Origin: Mucilaginibacter jinjuensis
GTDB lineage: Bacteria; Bacteroidota; Bacteroidia; Sphingobacteriales; Sphingobacteriaceae
DNA: 64,000 nt
Reading direction: 5' to 3'
Assembly (NCBI RefSeq): GCF_028596025.1
Contig: NZ_CP117167.1
Location: 2,418,001-2,482,000 of the forward strand
Both the position numbers and the translations under genes were made by a program. Shown here piece after piece: positions 46,239-56,651 of this stretch. The notes under the pieces were generated by a model. The model ran no database searches and was not told the origin of the DNA. It was given only the letters and a program-made list of their open reading frames with translations. Each line of letters opens with the position of its first letter. Position 1 is the first letter of the stretch.

Positions 46239-48650
46239 ATGAAGAACAAAAATAAGCTGTTGCTATTATTGGCTTTATGCGCTGTGCAAGGTGCATCTGC
46301 CCAAACCACCACCAATATATACCACAAGGGCTGGATAGATTTTAACAAGAACGGTAAGAAGGATGTATTTGAAGATCCGCAGCAACCGATAGAAAAGCGC
46401 GTGGCCGATCTGCTGTCACAAATGACAGTAGAGGAAAAAACCTGCCAGATGGCTACCCTGTATGGCTACAAGCGCGTTTTAAAAGATGAAATGCCCGTAC
46501 CGAACTGGAAAAACGAAGTTTGGAAAGATGGGATAGCCAATATTGACGAAGAGCTGAACAGCCTAACCTCATACACCGATAATGCACAATCGCAATATTC
46601 ATTCCCGTATAGCAAGCATGCCGAGGCTATAAATACCATACAGCATTGGTTTGTAGAGCAAACACGTATAGGTATCCCGGTTGATTTTACTAACGAAGGG
46701 ATCCACGGTTTAAACCATGATCGTGCAACTTCCCTGCCTGCACCAATAGGCATAGGCAGTACCTGGGATAAAGATTTAGTGCGCCAGGCCGGACAAACCG
46801 TAGGCCGCGAAGCTAAAGCTTTAGGTTATACCAATGTTTACGCACCCATCCTCGATCCGGCGCGCGACCAACGCTGGGGCAGGGTAGTAGAGTGCTACGG
46901 TGAAGACCCTTTCCATATTGCAGAACTCGGTAAACAAATGGTTTTAGGTATCCAGGAAGAAGGCGTAGCCGCAACCCTGAAACATTTTGCCGTTTACAGC
47001 GTGCCCAAAGGTGGCCGCGATGGCAATGCCCGTACCGACCCACATGTGGCACCAAGGGAAATGTACCAGATCTACCTGTATCCATTCCGCAGGGTAATCC
47101 AGGAAGCACATCCGCTGGGTGTGATGAGCAGTTATAATGATTGGGATGGCGTGCCTATTACCGGTAGCCATTATTTCCTGACTGAATTGCTGCGCGAGAA
47201 ATTCGGCTTTACAGGTTATGTGGTATCCGACAGTGAGGCTGCCGAGTTTTTGTACAGCAAACACCACGTGGCCGAAGATTATAAAGAAGGTGTAAGGCAA
47301 GCCGTTGAAGCAGGGTTAAACGTGCGTACCAACTTTACCATGCCGCAAACCTATATTATGCCCGTGCGCGAACTCATCGCCGAAGGCAAACTCTCCATGA
47401 AAACCATTGATGAGCGTGTAGGCGATGTGTTGCGTGTAAAATTTAAATTGGGTTTGTTTGATAATCCTTATGTAAGCGATCCCAAAGCTGCCGATAAAAT
47501 TGTACATACTGCTGCATCAACCGCTATGGGTTTGGAGCTTAACCGCGAGAGCATGGTGTTGCTGAAAAACGATAATAACCTACTGCCTTTAGATATTAAA
47601 AAAATGCCAAGGATCCTGGTAACTGGCCCGCTGGCAGAGGAGACTAACTATGCCATCAGCCGTTATGGACCATCGCACAACCCGGTAACAACAGTATTGA
47701 AAGGTATCCAGGACTATGTAGGCGATCGTGGTTCTGTGGTAGGCGCAAAAGGCTGCGATATTATTGATGCTACCTGGCCTGAGAGTGAGATCATCGAAAC
47801 ACCTTTAACTAATCAGGAACAGATTGAAATTAACAATGCCGTTAACCGCGCAAAAGATGTTGATGTTATTGTGGCAGTAGTAGGTGAGGATGCTAAGCGT
47901 GTAGGCGAAAGTTTGTCGCGTACAGGTTTGGGTTTGCCGGGCCGTCAGCTTAAACTCATTCAGGCTTTACAGGCTACGGGTAAACCAGTGGTTATGGTAA
48001 TGATCAACGGCCAGCCATTAACCATTAACTGGGAAAACCGCTACGTGCCCGCTATTCTGGAAGCCTGGTTCCCTGGGCCGGAGAGCGGTAAGGTAATTGC
48101 CGAAACTTTGTTTGGCGATTATAACCCAGGCGGTAAGTTGCCTATCACTTTCCCTAAAACAGTTGGGCAGATAGAACTTAACTTTCCGTTTAAGCCGGCA
48201 TCGCAGGCCAGCCAGCCAACATCGGGGCCAAATGGTTATGGTAAAACCAGCGTTAACGGCCCTTTATATCCGTTTGGTTATGGTTTAAGCTATACCACTT
48301 TCGAATATAAAAATTTGGTGGTAACACCCGATAAAGCGAACAATCAAGCCGATATTAACGTATCAGTAGACGTAACAAATACGGGCAAACGTAAAGGCGA
48401 TGAGGTAGTACAACTTTATCTGAAAGATAAGGTAAGCAGCGTTACTACTTATGAGTTTGATCTCCGTGGCTTCGAACGGGTGAAACTGGCTCCGGGCGAA
48501 ACTAAAACAGTGAAATTTACGCTCCATCCTGATGATCTGGCATTGCTGGATAAGAACATGAACTGGACTGTTGAGCCCGGCGCGTTCGAGGTAATGATCG
48601 GTAGTTCATCAGAAGATATTAAGTTGAAAAAAGAATTTATAATTGAATAA
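46239..48650 (+). CDS. GH3 beta-glycosidase (BglX-like), secreted
   Basis: 803 residues with a signal peptide (KLLLLLALCAVQGASAQ). The N-terminal barrel has PVDFTNEGIHG, LDPARDQRWGRVVECYGEDP and KHFAVYSVPKGGRDG, and the nucleophile segment GYVVSDSEAAEF where the Asp of SDS is expected to be catalytic. The alpha/beta sandwich (ESMVLLKNDNNLLPLD) and the C-terminal fibronectin-III-like domain (DVTNTGKRKGDEVVQLYLKD) are complete. A GH53 gene follows 9 bp later, so the pair probably acts on plant galactan: GH53 cuts the chain and GH3 releases terminal sugars. Confidence 0.93.
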   Translation: MKNKNKLLLLLALCAVQGASAQTTTNIYHKGWIDFNKNGKKDVFEDPQQPIEKRVADLLSQMTVEEKTCQMATLYGYKRVLKDEMPVPNWKNEVWKDGIANIDEELNSLTSYTDNAQSQYSFPYSKHAEAINTIQHWFVEQTRIGIPVDFTNEGIHGLNHDRATSLPAPIGIGSTWDKDLVRQAGQTVGREAKALGYTNVYAPILDPARDQRWGRVVECYGEDPFHIAELGKQMVLGIQEEGVAATLKHFAVYSVPKGGRDGNARTDPHVAPREMYQIYLYPFRRVIQEAHPLGVMSSYNDWDGVPITGSHYFLTELLREKFGFTGYVVSDSEAAEFLYSKHHVAEDYKEGVRQAVEAGLNVRTNFTMPQTYIMPVRELIAEGKLSMKTIDERVGDVLRVKFKLGLFDNPYVSDPKAADKIVHTAASTAMGLELNRESMVLLKNDNNLLPLDIKKMPRILVTGPLAEETNYAISRYGPSHNPVTTVLKGIQDYVGDRGSVVGAKGCDIIDATWPESEIIETPLTNQEQIEINNAVNRAKDVDVIVAVVGEDAKRVGESLSRTGLGLPGRQLKLIQALQATGKPVVMVMINGQPLTINWENRYVPAILEAWFPGPESGKVIAETLFGDYNPGGKLPITFPKTVGQIELNFPFKPASQASQPTSGPNGYGKTSVNGPLYPFGYGLSYTTFEYKNLVVTPDKANNQADINVSVDVTNTGKRKGDEVVQLYLKDKVSSVTTYEFDLRGFERVKLAPGETKTVKFTLHPDDLALLDKNMNWTVEPGAFEVMIGSSSEDIKLKKEFIIE

Positions 48651-48659
48651 TATAACTCA

Positions 48660-49721
48660 ATGCAGGTAGTCACGGGGATCAAAAAAATAATGTTTTTAAT
48701 GGTGCCCGTGGCACTATGTGTGTTTAGCAGCTCCTGCAAAAAAGGTGGTTCCGGGGATTCCGGAAAAACCGACACTACCACTACCATTACTACCAGTTTT
48801 ATAAAAGGTGCCGACCCAAGCTGGCTCACCCAAATGGAAGCATCAGGCATTAAATTTTATAATGCTATTGGTACGGAGCAGGATTGTATCCAGACCTTGA
48901 AAGATAAAGGCATCAACACCATCAGGCTGCGTGCCTGGGTAAACCCGTCAGATGGTTGGTGTAATACAAGTGATATGGTTGCTAAAGCCGTTCGTGCCAA
49001 AAAACTGGGCATGAAAATTATTGTCGATCTACATTATAGCGATGTATGGGCTGATCCGGGGCACCAGACTAAGCCCGCTGCCTGGGCTAACCTTAACTTT
49101 AGTTCGCTGGTTGCCACCATGCAAAACTATACGGCAGTTGTGATGGACTCGCTGAGAGTGCACAATATTACCCCCGATTATGTACAGGTTGGCAACGAAA
49201 CTAATGATGGTATGCTATGGCCCGAGGGACAAGCTTCAAAAAACATGGCCAATTTTGCAGCCCTGGTAACGGCCGGTTATAATGGTGTTAAGGCGGTAAG
49301 CAGCGCTACTAAAGTAATTGTGCATGTTTCTAACGGGTATGATAATACATTGTTCCGTTACGTGTTTGATGGGCTTAAAGCCAATAAGGCAAGTTGGGAC
49401 GTTATCGGCATGTCGCTGTATCCAACAACCGATAATTGGCAGAATTATGACATACAATGCCTGGCCAATATGAAAGATATGGTTACGCGGTATAATACCC
49501 CGGTAATGATATGCGAAGTAGGGATGGATGTAACTGCACCCGCAACTACCAAATTATTTATTACTGATTTGATAAGTAAGGTAAAATCTGTACCCAACAA
49601 TAAAGGTTTAGGCGTTATATATTGGGAGCCCGAAGCTTACAATGGTTGGGCAGGTTATGGCTTAGGTGCCTTTAGCTATTTGGGTAGGCCAACCGTAGCG
49701 CTTGATGCGTTTTTAAACTAA
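48660..49721 (+). CDS. GH53 endo-beta-1,4-galactanase-like lipoprotein
   Basis: 353 residues. A signal ends in the lipobox CVFSSSCKK, followed by a Gly/Ser/Thr linker. The catalytic domain has FIKGADPSWLTQMEASGIKF, INTIRLRAWVNPSDGWCN, KIIVDLHYSDVWADPGHQ, the acid/base Glu in VQVGNETNDGMLWPEG, the nucleophile Glu in MICEVGMDV, and IYWEPEAYNGW. All match GH53 endo-galactanases acting on type I arabinogalactan. It lies 9 bp after the GH3 gene and is co-transcribed with it. Confidence 0.93.
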   Translation: MQVVTGIKKIMFLMVPVALCVFSSSCKKGGSGDSGKTDTTTTITTSFIKGADPSWLTQMEASGIKFYNAIGTEQDCIQTLKDKGINTIRLRAWVNPSDGWCNTSDMVAKAVRAKKLGMKIIVDLHYSDVWADPGHQTKPAAWANLNFSSLVATMQNYTAVVMDSLRVHNITPDYVQVGNETNDGMLWPEGQASKNMANFAALVTAGYNGVKAVSSATKVIVHVSNGYDNTLFRYVFDGLKANKASWDVIGMSLYPTTDNWQNYDIQCLANMKDMVTRYNTPVMICEVGMDVTAPATTKLFITDLISKVKSVPNNKGLGVIYWEPEAYNGWAGYGLGAFSYLGRPTVALDAFLN

Positions 49722-49899
49722 AAAATATTGTCGACAGAGAGGCGTGAGAAATTACTTGAAATTTTTTAGAGTTTAATATGAGCTTTTAAACGGTATAGAG
49801 GATATAAATAGGGAGCTTGTACGAGGTTTTTAAAAATAAGTTTGCTTTAGAGGTAAATTTATTTGTTATCTTAGTAAACTATTTAATACCTAACACTTT

Positions 49900-50244
49900 A
49901 TGAAAGCTCCAATTTTCACAATACTTTTATTAGGTACGTTGTTAAGTGCAAATGCACAAGTAAAATCAGATACCGCTAAGGTTGCTGCCCAAAGTACTGC
50001 AAAAGTTAGTGCTAAGGCCGATACTGTGGGTTGCTGGTTTAAAGAACTTAGACGTACACGTTACTCTTATGGCTGGTTCCGTTCTACTAAAGACAGCACC
50101 CTGAGGGAAGTATGGCAACATGGCTATATGGTTAAAGGCTCAACTGTAGTATACCTTTACTCCGACAAAAAAACGAAAGTTAAAAACAGAATTGTTGACA
50201 GTTTTGAGCATGGCAGCCCAGCTATGGCGGCCAATGTAAAATAG
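49900..50244 (+). CDS. Small secreted protein of unknown function
   Basis: 114 residues with a signal peptide (MKAPIFTILLLGTLLSANAQ), then an Ala/Lys/Thr-rich linker and a domain starting CWFKELRRTRYSYGWFRSTKDSTLREVWQHGYMV. No family is recognised. It lies between the GH53 gene and the Nudix-like regulator and is followed by a terminator. Confidence 0.7.
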   Translation: MKAPIFTILLLGTLLSANAQVKSDTAKVAAQSTAKVSAKADTVGCWFKELRRTRYSYGWFRSTKDSTLREVWQHGYMVKGSTVVYLYSDKKTKVKNRIVDSFEHGSPAMAANVK

Positions 50245-50290
50245 GCTGTTACCCAATTTTGATGTTTTTATTTCTATAACTTTTTCATTA

Positions 50291-50339
50291 AAATGTTTAA
50301 GGCATGGCATTATATTGCTTATACCTTAAACATTTTTTT
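50291..50339 (+). terminator. Rho-independent terminator
   Basis: AAATGTTTAAGG and CCTTAAACATTT form a 12-bp stem around a 21-base loop and are followed by TTTT. It lies 46 bp after the small secreted protein. Confidence 0.75.
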
Positions 50340-50450
50340 ATGTTTGGTTAATAAGGTTAATGTTTAAACACTTGTTAACTGATATATCAAAATGTATTTT
50401 TATAATTCGTATTTATTTATAGACTTGCAAAACCATTTGTAAATTTAAGC

Positions 50451-51167
50451 ATGCAGAGATATACCGGCCAGAAAAGAATATTAGTAGCAGTTGATTGTAT
50501 TGTATTTGGTTTTGATGGTAACAGTATAAAACTGTTGCTGGTAAAACGGTCTATCGAACCTCATAAAAATAAATATAGCCTGATGGGCGGGTTTATACAG
50601 CCCGACGAAACCCCTAACGAAGCTGCTAACCGCGTATTGGAATACCGCACAGGGTTAAAAAACGTTTACCTGGAGCAGCTGAATGTATTTGGCGCGCCAG
50701 ACCGCGACCCGGTTGAGCGGACACTATCCATCGCTTATTTTGCACTGATCGATATTAATAAGTACGAAAAGCAGCTGAATGATGAGTTCCACGCCGAGTG
50801 GTTTTTGCTAAGCGAGATGCCCGACCTGATCTTCGACCATAATGAAATGGTGCGGATGGCCAAAAAGCAATTGCGCTACAAAGCTGCGCTACACCCTATA
50901 TTGTTTCATTTACTGCCCGAGCGTTTTACCATACCGCAATTGCAATCGCTTTACGAAGGTATATTCCAGGCCAAGTTTGACGACCGGAACTTTAGCCGTA
51001 AAGTATTATCAACCGGCTTGCTGGTTAAACAGCCCGAAAAAGATAAGCAATCGTCAAAGAAAGGCGCATTTTATTACAAGCTCAATCAAACAGAATATCT
51101 CGAAAACTTCGAATCGTTCCTCAACTTTGTGCCTAACCCAGATAAGCTGCTTACCGAAAACCTGTAA
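50451..51167 (+). CDS. Nudix-fold transcriptional regulator (NrtR/AraR-like)
   Basis: 238 residues. Residues 1-145 have the Nudix fold, but the catalytic box reads GGFIQPDETPNEAANRVLEYRTGL, in which the REUxEE core is lost, so hydrolysis is unlikely. Residues 150-225 form a winged-helix domain (LHPILFHLLPERFTIPQLQSLYEGI, DDRNFSRKVLSTGLLV). In Bacteroidota, Nudix-derived regulators of this kind sense arabinose or other metabolites. Its position beside GH3 and GH53 genes suggests control by a sugar released from arabinogalactan. The operator is not identified. Confidence 0.9.
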   Translation: MQRYTGQKRILVAVDCIVFGFDGNSIKLLLVKRSIEPHKNKYSLMGGFIQPDETPNEAANRVLEYRTGLKNVYLEQLNVFGAPDRDPVERTLSIAYFALIDINKYEKQLNDEFHAEWFLLSEMPDLIFDHNEMVRMAKKQLRYKAALHPILFHLLPERFTIPQLQSLYEGIFQAKFDDRNFSRKVLSTGLLVKQPEKDKQSSKKGAFYYKLNQTEYLENFESFLNFVPNPDKLLTENL

Positions 51168-53303
51168 TTAAACCAGGTCTTTAGGGAGCTTGATCAGGAA
51201 ACTGGTACCTTGCCCGGGTTCAGATATTACGTCGATAGTTCCCCTGTGCTTTTCTATGATACCAAACACAATGGACAGGCCCAGCCCGGTGCCTTCGCCC
51301 ACATCTTTGGTGGTGAAAAAAGGTTCATAAATTCTTTGTTTTACTTCGGCAGGCATGCCCGGCCCGGTATCGGTTATCTCAATACTGATGTAGTTTTGAT
51401 GATCATTAGTGGTTATCGAAATATTTTCGTCATGGTGTACAGGCTTGCTTTTTATAGCTTGTATAGCGTTTGTAAGCACATTGATAAGCACTTGCCCAAT
51501 TTTACCGGGATAGCAATTAATAGGCGGCAGTTTATTAAGCACCGGTGTTATGGCAATATAAGTAGGCGTGGTGCTGCGCAATATCACCAATGTATTAAGT
51601 ACGGCCTTGTTAATATCGGCCAGTTTAAGGCTTTGCTCGTCGGTACGGCTAAAGGTACGCAGGCTGTCAACAATTTCTTTGGTACGGCTTGCACCTTCTT
51701 CAATGCCTTCCAGTAAGGTTAATATCTCTTCCTGTATGTATTTAATATCAATCTGGTTGCGGTATTGTAAAATCTGCGTCCTTAACTCTTCGTTCTGTGG
51801 GTCCTGCTCAAGTTCAGTGTATTTATCAATAAGGTTAAACACTTCAATAAAATCGAGGCGTAAGGGGTTTACGTTAGAACTTACAAAATTTATGGGGTTG
51901 TTTATTTCGTGTGCAATGCCTGCGGTTAACTGGCCCAGTGAAGCCATTTTTTCGGTATCAACCAGTTGCATTTGTGCCGCCTTTTGGTTCTCAATGCTTC
52001 GCGACAGGTTTTGGTTGCTCTCAATCAGTTCGCGCGTGCGGATGTTAACCCTGTTTTCGAGTATAAGGTTTTGTTCGGTTATCAGGCGTTCGTTTTCGAG
52101 CGCTATGGTTAATGCAGCAAGCTGTGATTCTGTTTTTTGGCGACGGTAAAAATTAATCTTATCTGCCAGTGCTGCCGAAAACAAAATAAGTTCGAGTGCA
52201 GAACCGTACAAGATAATATTACCCGTAAAGGTATTGTAATTGATAAGCCCCTGGTTTCGGGCCACCGAAAATATGATAGAAAGGAAAAAGAGCGTCCACC
52301 CGAACATAAAATATTTGGCTGGTTTAAAGCCTTTTAAATACAGGGTAATACCAATGCTTATGAGCGATATGGATATAGTAAGCGCACTTATGCTGATGAT
52401 GTTATAAGCAAGATGGGTGCGGCCAAATATAACCGCTACAAGCGCACTGGTATATAGCAGGAAAAGAAACGCGTAAAACCAGTTGAGTGCTTTGCTGCTG
52501 CTTTTAATCTGTAGAAACTCATAAACAAACATGAGGATCGAGTAACCAAACAACACCCGGGTAATGGGTAAAATTATATTGTTAATAATAATCTTATCAT
52601 GGGTTATAAAATTTAGTCCATAACCCTTAAGCAGCATCTGGTTAAATCCCAAAAATATAATGTACAATACATAGTATAAATAGCTAATGTCTTTAACTAT
52701 AAATAATAATAACAAGTTATAAATAGCCATGATGATGATAACGCCCATAAAGCCGCCCATGGCAATATTTTGCATGCTTGCACTTTGCAGAAACTCATTT
52801 GCGCTATATGCCTGTATAGGTATTACGGTGTTTACGGCGCTTTTTATTCGCAGGTAAATGGTGCGCGACGAATCGGGGTATATTATACAGTTGATATGGA
52901 TAAGGTTCTGTTCAAACTGGTTTAAATGGCTATGGGGGGAGTTAGAATCCAGGTGCACAAACTCCTCACTATTAGGGTATTTGAAATAAAGGTCGAAATT
53001 ATCTATTACGCTGCTGGTTATAGAAATAGGTACAAAGGGCTGTGTGGTTTTATTTTTAAGTATCAGTTTTAACCAGATTACTTTGGTAGAATAATTAATA
53101 AATGGAAGAGATTGATCGGTATAGTGAAACTTTGTACTTTTTGCTACGTCTCTTATTTGAAACGTACCATCGGGGTCATTAAGAATAGAATAGTAATTGT
53201 GCGCAATAAACTTAGAGTCGCCTTCGTTTACTGATAGCGTATCGAGGGCATAAACAATTGCTGATTGAAATAATAGAAATAATAAAACTAAAAAGCCTTT
53301 CAT
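51168..53303 (-). CDS. 7TMR-DISM sensor histidine kinase
   Basis: 711 residues. Signal peptide (MKGFLVLLFLLFQSAIVYA), extracytoplasmic 7TMR-DISMED2 domain (about 25-180), seven membrane segments (about 190-390, 7TMR-DISM_7TM), a coiled-coil, HisKA with phospho-acceptor His in LTAGIAHEINNPINF, and an ATPase domain with GQVLINVLTNAIQAI, EITDTGPGM and GTGLGLSI. The class is common in Bacteroidota and may bind carbohydrates outside the membrane. It diverges from a response-regulator gene across 116 bp, so the two form a natural pair. Confidence 0.93.
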   Translation of the reverse strand: MKGFLVLLFLLFQSAIVYALDTLSVNEGDSKFIAHNYYSILNDPDGTFQIRDVAKSTKFHYTDQSLPFINYSTKVIWLKLILKNKTTQPFVPISITSSVIDNFDLYFKYPNSEEFVHLDSNSPHSHLNQFEQNLIHINCIIYPDSSRTIYLRIKSAVNTVIPIQAYSANEFLQSASMQNIAMGGFMGVIIIMAIYNLLLLFIVKDISYLYYVLYIIFLGFNQMLLKGYGLNFITHDKIIINNIILPITRVLFGYSILMFVYEFLQIKSSSKALNWFYAFLFLLYTSALVAVIFGRTHLAYNIISISALTISISLISIGITLYLKGFKPAKYFMFGWTLFFLSIIFSVARNQGLINYNTFTGNIILYGSALELILFSAALADKINFYRRQKTESQLAALTIALENERLITEQNLILENRVNIRTRELIESNQNLSRSIENQKAAQMQLVDTEKMASLGQLTAGIAHEINNPINFVSSNVNPLRLDFIEVFNLIDKYTELEQDPQNEELRTQILQYRNQIDIKYIQEEILTLLEGIEEGASRTKEIVDSLRTFSRTDEQSLKLADINKAVLNTLVILRSTTPTYIAITPVLNKLPPINCYPGKIGQVLINVLTNAIQAIKSKPVHHDENISITTNDHQNYISIEITDTGPGMPAEVKQRIYEPFFTTKDVGEGTGLGLSIVFGIIEKHRGTIDVISEPGQGTSFLIKLPKDLV

Positions 53304-53419
53304 TTATTATAATAAATGTAAATATTTAGCCCAAAAGGGATACGCAATATAATAATTAACTTACTATTGTTTTTTTTGTAAAAAAAGGTTCTGTTTGCAC
53401 CTTTAATTAACCATACTTT

Positions 53420-53866
53420 ATGCAATACGGCGTTCTATATGTCGACGATGAAATCAACAATCTGAATAGCTTCAAAGCAGCTTTCAGACGCGATTTTACA
53501 ATCTTTACCGCTCAATCTGCCAAAGAAGGGCGGAAGATATTAGATAGTAACGAAATCGGCGTAATTATTACCGATCAGCGCATGCCGATGATGACAGGGA
53601 TTGAATTCCTGGAGTCGATATTGCCTGTATATCCCGATACCATCCGCATTTTATTAACCGGCTTTGCTGATATTAATGCCGTAATGGATGCCATTAACCG
53701 CGGCCAGGTTTACAAATACCTGGTTAAGCCGTGGCATAATGAGGAGTTGAAAATGTACATACAAAATGCGCTCGAAATTTACCACCTGCGTAAAGAAAAC
53801 AAAGAGCTTGCCCAGAAACTAAAGCTTGCCAACATCGAACTCGAAAATTTATTAAAGTCACAGTAA
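53420..53866 (+). CDS. Single-domain response regulator with C-terminal coil
   Basis: 148 residues. The receiver has acidic pocket YVDDE, phospho-acceptor Asp52 (VIITDQRMP), Thr in ILLTGFAD and Lys in YLVKPW. After residue 115 a coiled-coil tail (LRKENKELAQKLKLANIELENLL) replaces an output domain. It is the probable partner of the divergent kinase at 51168-53303. It may act by protein contact rather than DNA binding. Confidence 0.9.
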   Translation: MQYGVLYVDDEINNLNSFKAAFRRDFTIFTAQSAKEGRKILDSNEIGVIITDQRMPMMTGIEFLESILPVYPDTIRILLTGFADINAVMDAINRGQVYKYLVKPWHNEELKMYIQNALEIYHLRKENKELAQKLKLANIELENLLKSQ

Positions 53867-53905
53867 ATTTAATTAATTCAATTAGTTAAAGTAATGTATA
53901 TTAGC

Positions 53906-53935
53906 CTTTGCTAACAACGCAGATTGTTGGCAAAG
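53906..53935 (+). other. Hairpin between response regulator and PKD gene
   Basis: CTTTGCTAACAA and TTGTTGGCAAAG pair in 11 of 12 positions around CGCAGA. There is no long T-run, so it could be a terminator or a structured leader of the downstream gene. Confidence 0.5.
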
Positions 53936-53960
53936 CTCCCTAATAAACGCTATTAATTAA

Positions 53961-56651
53961 GTGAAATTTTTACTGAGGTATATTGCCGGTTTTGTGCTTT
54001 TTGTGGCAGCAACATGTGCTGCGCACGCACAAAACACAACAAATAAAGGCACCGAGTTTTGGACTGCCTACATGGACCATGTAAATGGTGCCGGTGATGT
54101 TGGTAAGGAAAGTAAAATGAGCCTTTACATCACCTCGGATGTAAATACATCGGGTACTGTTGATATTGCCGATGGCAGTTTTGGTACCATATCATTCAGC
54201 GTAACAGCCAACCAGGTTACCATTGTTGATATACCCTCTATTGCGTTTTTAGACAACACATCGGGTACACTTAGTAAGGGCTTGCATATTTTATCGGCCA
54301 AGCCAATTGCGGTATATGCGCATATTTACGCTACGAGTGTTTCGGGCGCTACGCTGTTGCTGCCGGTAGCTACCCTGGGTAAGGATTATCTTTCTATCAA
54401 TTATACGCAGGTTTCAAATTCGGTAGCATCACGCGAAGGGCCTTCTTATTCTTCGTTTAATGTCATTGCGACAGAAGATAACACAACCGTTCAGATTACC
54501 CCGGCTGCTGCCTTAACAAGCGGCCAGCCTGCCGGTACTACATTTACCATTACCCTTGCGAAAAAAGGCGATGTATTTCAGGGTTTATCTTCCAGCGACT
54601 TAACGGGCACCCACATTAAATCAATAAGTGCTAATGGTACCGCCTGTAAGCGTATTGCTGTATTTTCTGGCAGCAGTAAAATTTCTATAGGGGATTGCAC
54701 AAATTATAATACCTCAGATAATCTCTTTCAGCAGGTGTATCCTACGGCTTCGTGGGGTAAACATTATATTACGGTGCCATTGGCCGGCCGTTTTTATGAT
54801 GTATACCGCATTGTTATTAATGACCCAACGACAGTTATTACTTTAGATGGTGCCGTAGTTGCTCCAAGCATCAGGGGTTATTACGAATTTAAATCGGGCG
54901 GTGTAACGCATGTAATTTCGGCCGATAAACCGGTGCAGGTAGTGCAGTATGCTGTATCGCAGAATAACACCATCGGCTGTGCCATGCCCAACAGCCCGGA
55001 TCTGGGCGACCCTGAGATGATTTACCTTAACCCACTCGAACAGAGCCTGGACCATGTAACGTTATATTCTACCTCAAAATATGAGATCTCAACCAGCTAT
55101 ATTAACGTTGTGATACCTGCAGCCGGTGCATCAAGCTTTATGCTCGATGGTACACCATATACTGCGTTTAGACCAGTGGCCAATAACCCGGCTTATGCTT
55201 ACGCGCAAATACATGTTGGCAGCGGCTCAGCTCATAACATAAGCTCATCACAAAACTTTAATGCCATTGCTTATGGTTTTGGTATCGATGAATCATACGG
55301 ATATGCAGCAGGTACAAACCTGGCTAACTTATACGAGTACATTAGTTTGACCGATCCGGCCGATAATAAGGCCATCCAAACCTACGGCTGTTCTGATTTA
55401 ACTTATAATCTTAGTGTTACGCTGCCTTATTCAACTACGCAAATAACCTGGAACTTTAAGGATGGTACCACACCTGTTGTACAGAGTAATCCTGTCGCGG
55501 TTACTTCGGTAAAAAACGGCCAGACTTTATACACCTACACTTATGCCAAAAAGGTAAAATACGCCAAGGGCGATTATACAGTTATTGCTACCGTATTTAA
55601 TGCCGGGGCTGATGAATGCGGGCAGAATGAGGATATAGAGTTTGATTTTACCGTGGTTGATCCGCCTCCGATTGTGTACAGCTTCTCGAGTGTGTGCCTG
55701 GGCGATGCCACACAGTTTACCTATCCTCCCGATCCTAATGATTTAGGTACAAAAACCTATAGCTGGGATTTTGGCGATGGCAGCCCGCTTGGTACAGATC
55801 AAAACCCTACCCATACTTACGCTGCTCCAGGCGATTATAAGGTTGTGCTTAGTGTAACTAATAATAGTGGCTGTTTATCGGTATCGCCTCCACAAACGGT
55901 TAGTATCAGTAAAAAGCCAGTGGCGGACTTTGCCATTTCATCGCCTGATTGTGCAAGTGGTACCATTACCTTTACAGACCAATCTACAGTGGTACCCGGG
56001 ACGACAGAGGCAGCCTGGAGCTGGGATTTTGGCGATGGGCAAACAGCAACGGTTAAAAACCCAACGCATACCTATACTGCTACAGGTACTTATCATGTTA
56101 CGTTAATCACCACAAATAATAAGGGATGCAGCAGCGACGCCACTCCTAAAGATATTGTGATACACTCATCGCCGGTTGCAGATTTTGTGGCACCCGATGT
56201 TTGCCTGGCAGATGTTACGGCAGCCTTTAAAGATGCCAGTACTATTGATGACAATACCGAAAGCGAATTTAGCTATGCATGGGATTTTGGAGATGCCACA
56301 AATGCTACACCGGCTAACCCCAATACATCAACATTTAAAAATCCATCACATAAGTATAATGCGGCAAAACAATATAATGTAACGCTTACGGTAACCTCTA
56401 AATATGGTTGTGTAGCCGTAAAAACGCAACAATTTACGGTGAATGGTTCGATACCGAAAGCTGCCTTTAAGGTTGAAAATCCAAACACATTATGTAGTGC
56501 CAGCGATGTAATATTTGATGACCTAAGCACGGTTGATTTTGGTAATATCACCAAAATGATCTGGTATTTTGATTATAACAATCACCCGAGCGATGGAGTA
56601 GTGCTGATGAGAAGTAAAGGCGAAATACCTGCCGACCGTAAGTTTACATAA
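53961..56651 (+). pseudogene. PKD-repeat T9SS cargo protein, N-terminal part (frameshifted)
   Basis: 896 residues from GTG 53961. Signal peptide (LRYIAGFVLFVAATCAAHA), an IgGFc-binding-like N-terminal domain (NTTNKGTEFWTAYMDHV) and several PKD repeats with the YSWDFGDGSP, SWDFGDGQTA and YAWDFGDATN motifs. The frame stops at 56649-56651 after PADRKFT. The next frame begins with HNYGLFNDPLKKTYAVKLV, exactly the expected continuation, so an indel at about 56646 (minus two or plus one base) breaks the gene. The intact protein would be about 1180 residues. The PorP/SprF gene 3 bp after the second part is its likely surface partner. Confidence 0.85.

Noticed and set aside
48449..48850. Minus-strand frame across the GH3/GH53 junction
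   Set aside because: It is antisense to two well-supported glycoside hydrolase genes.
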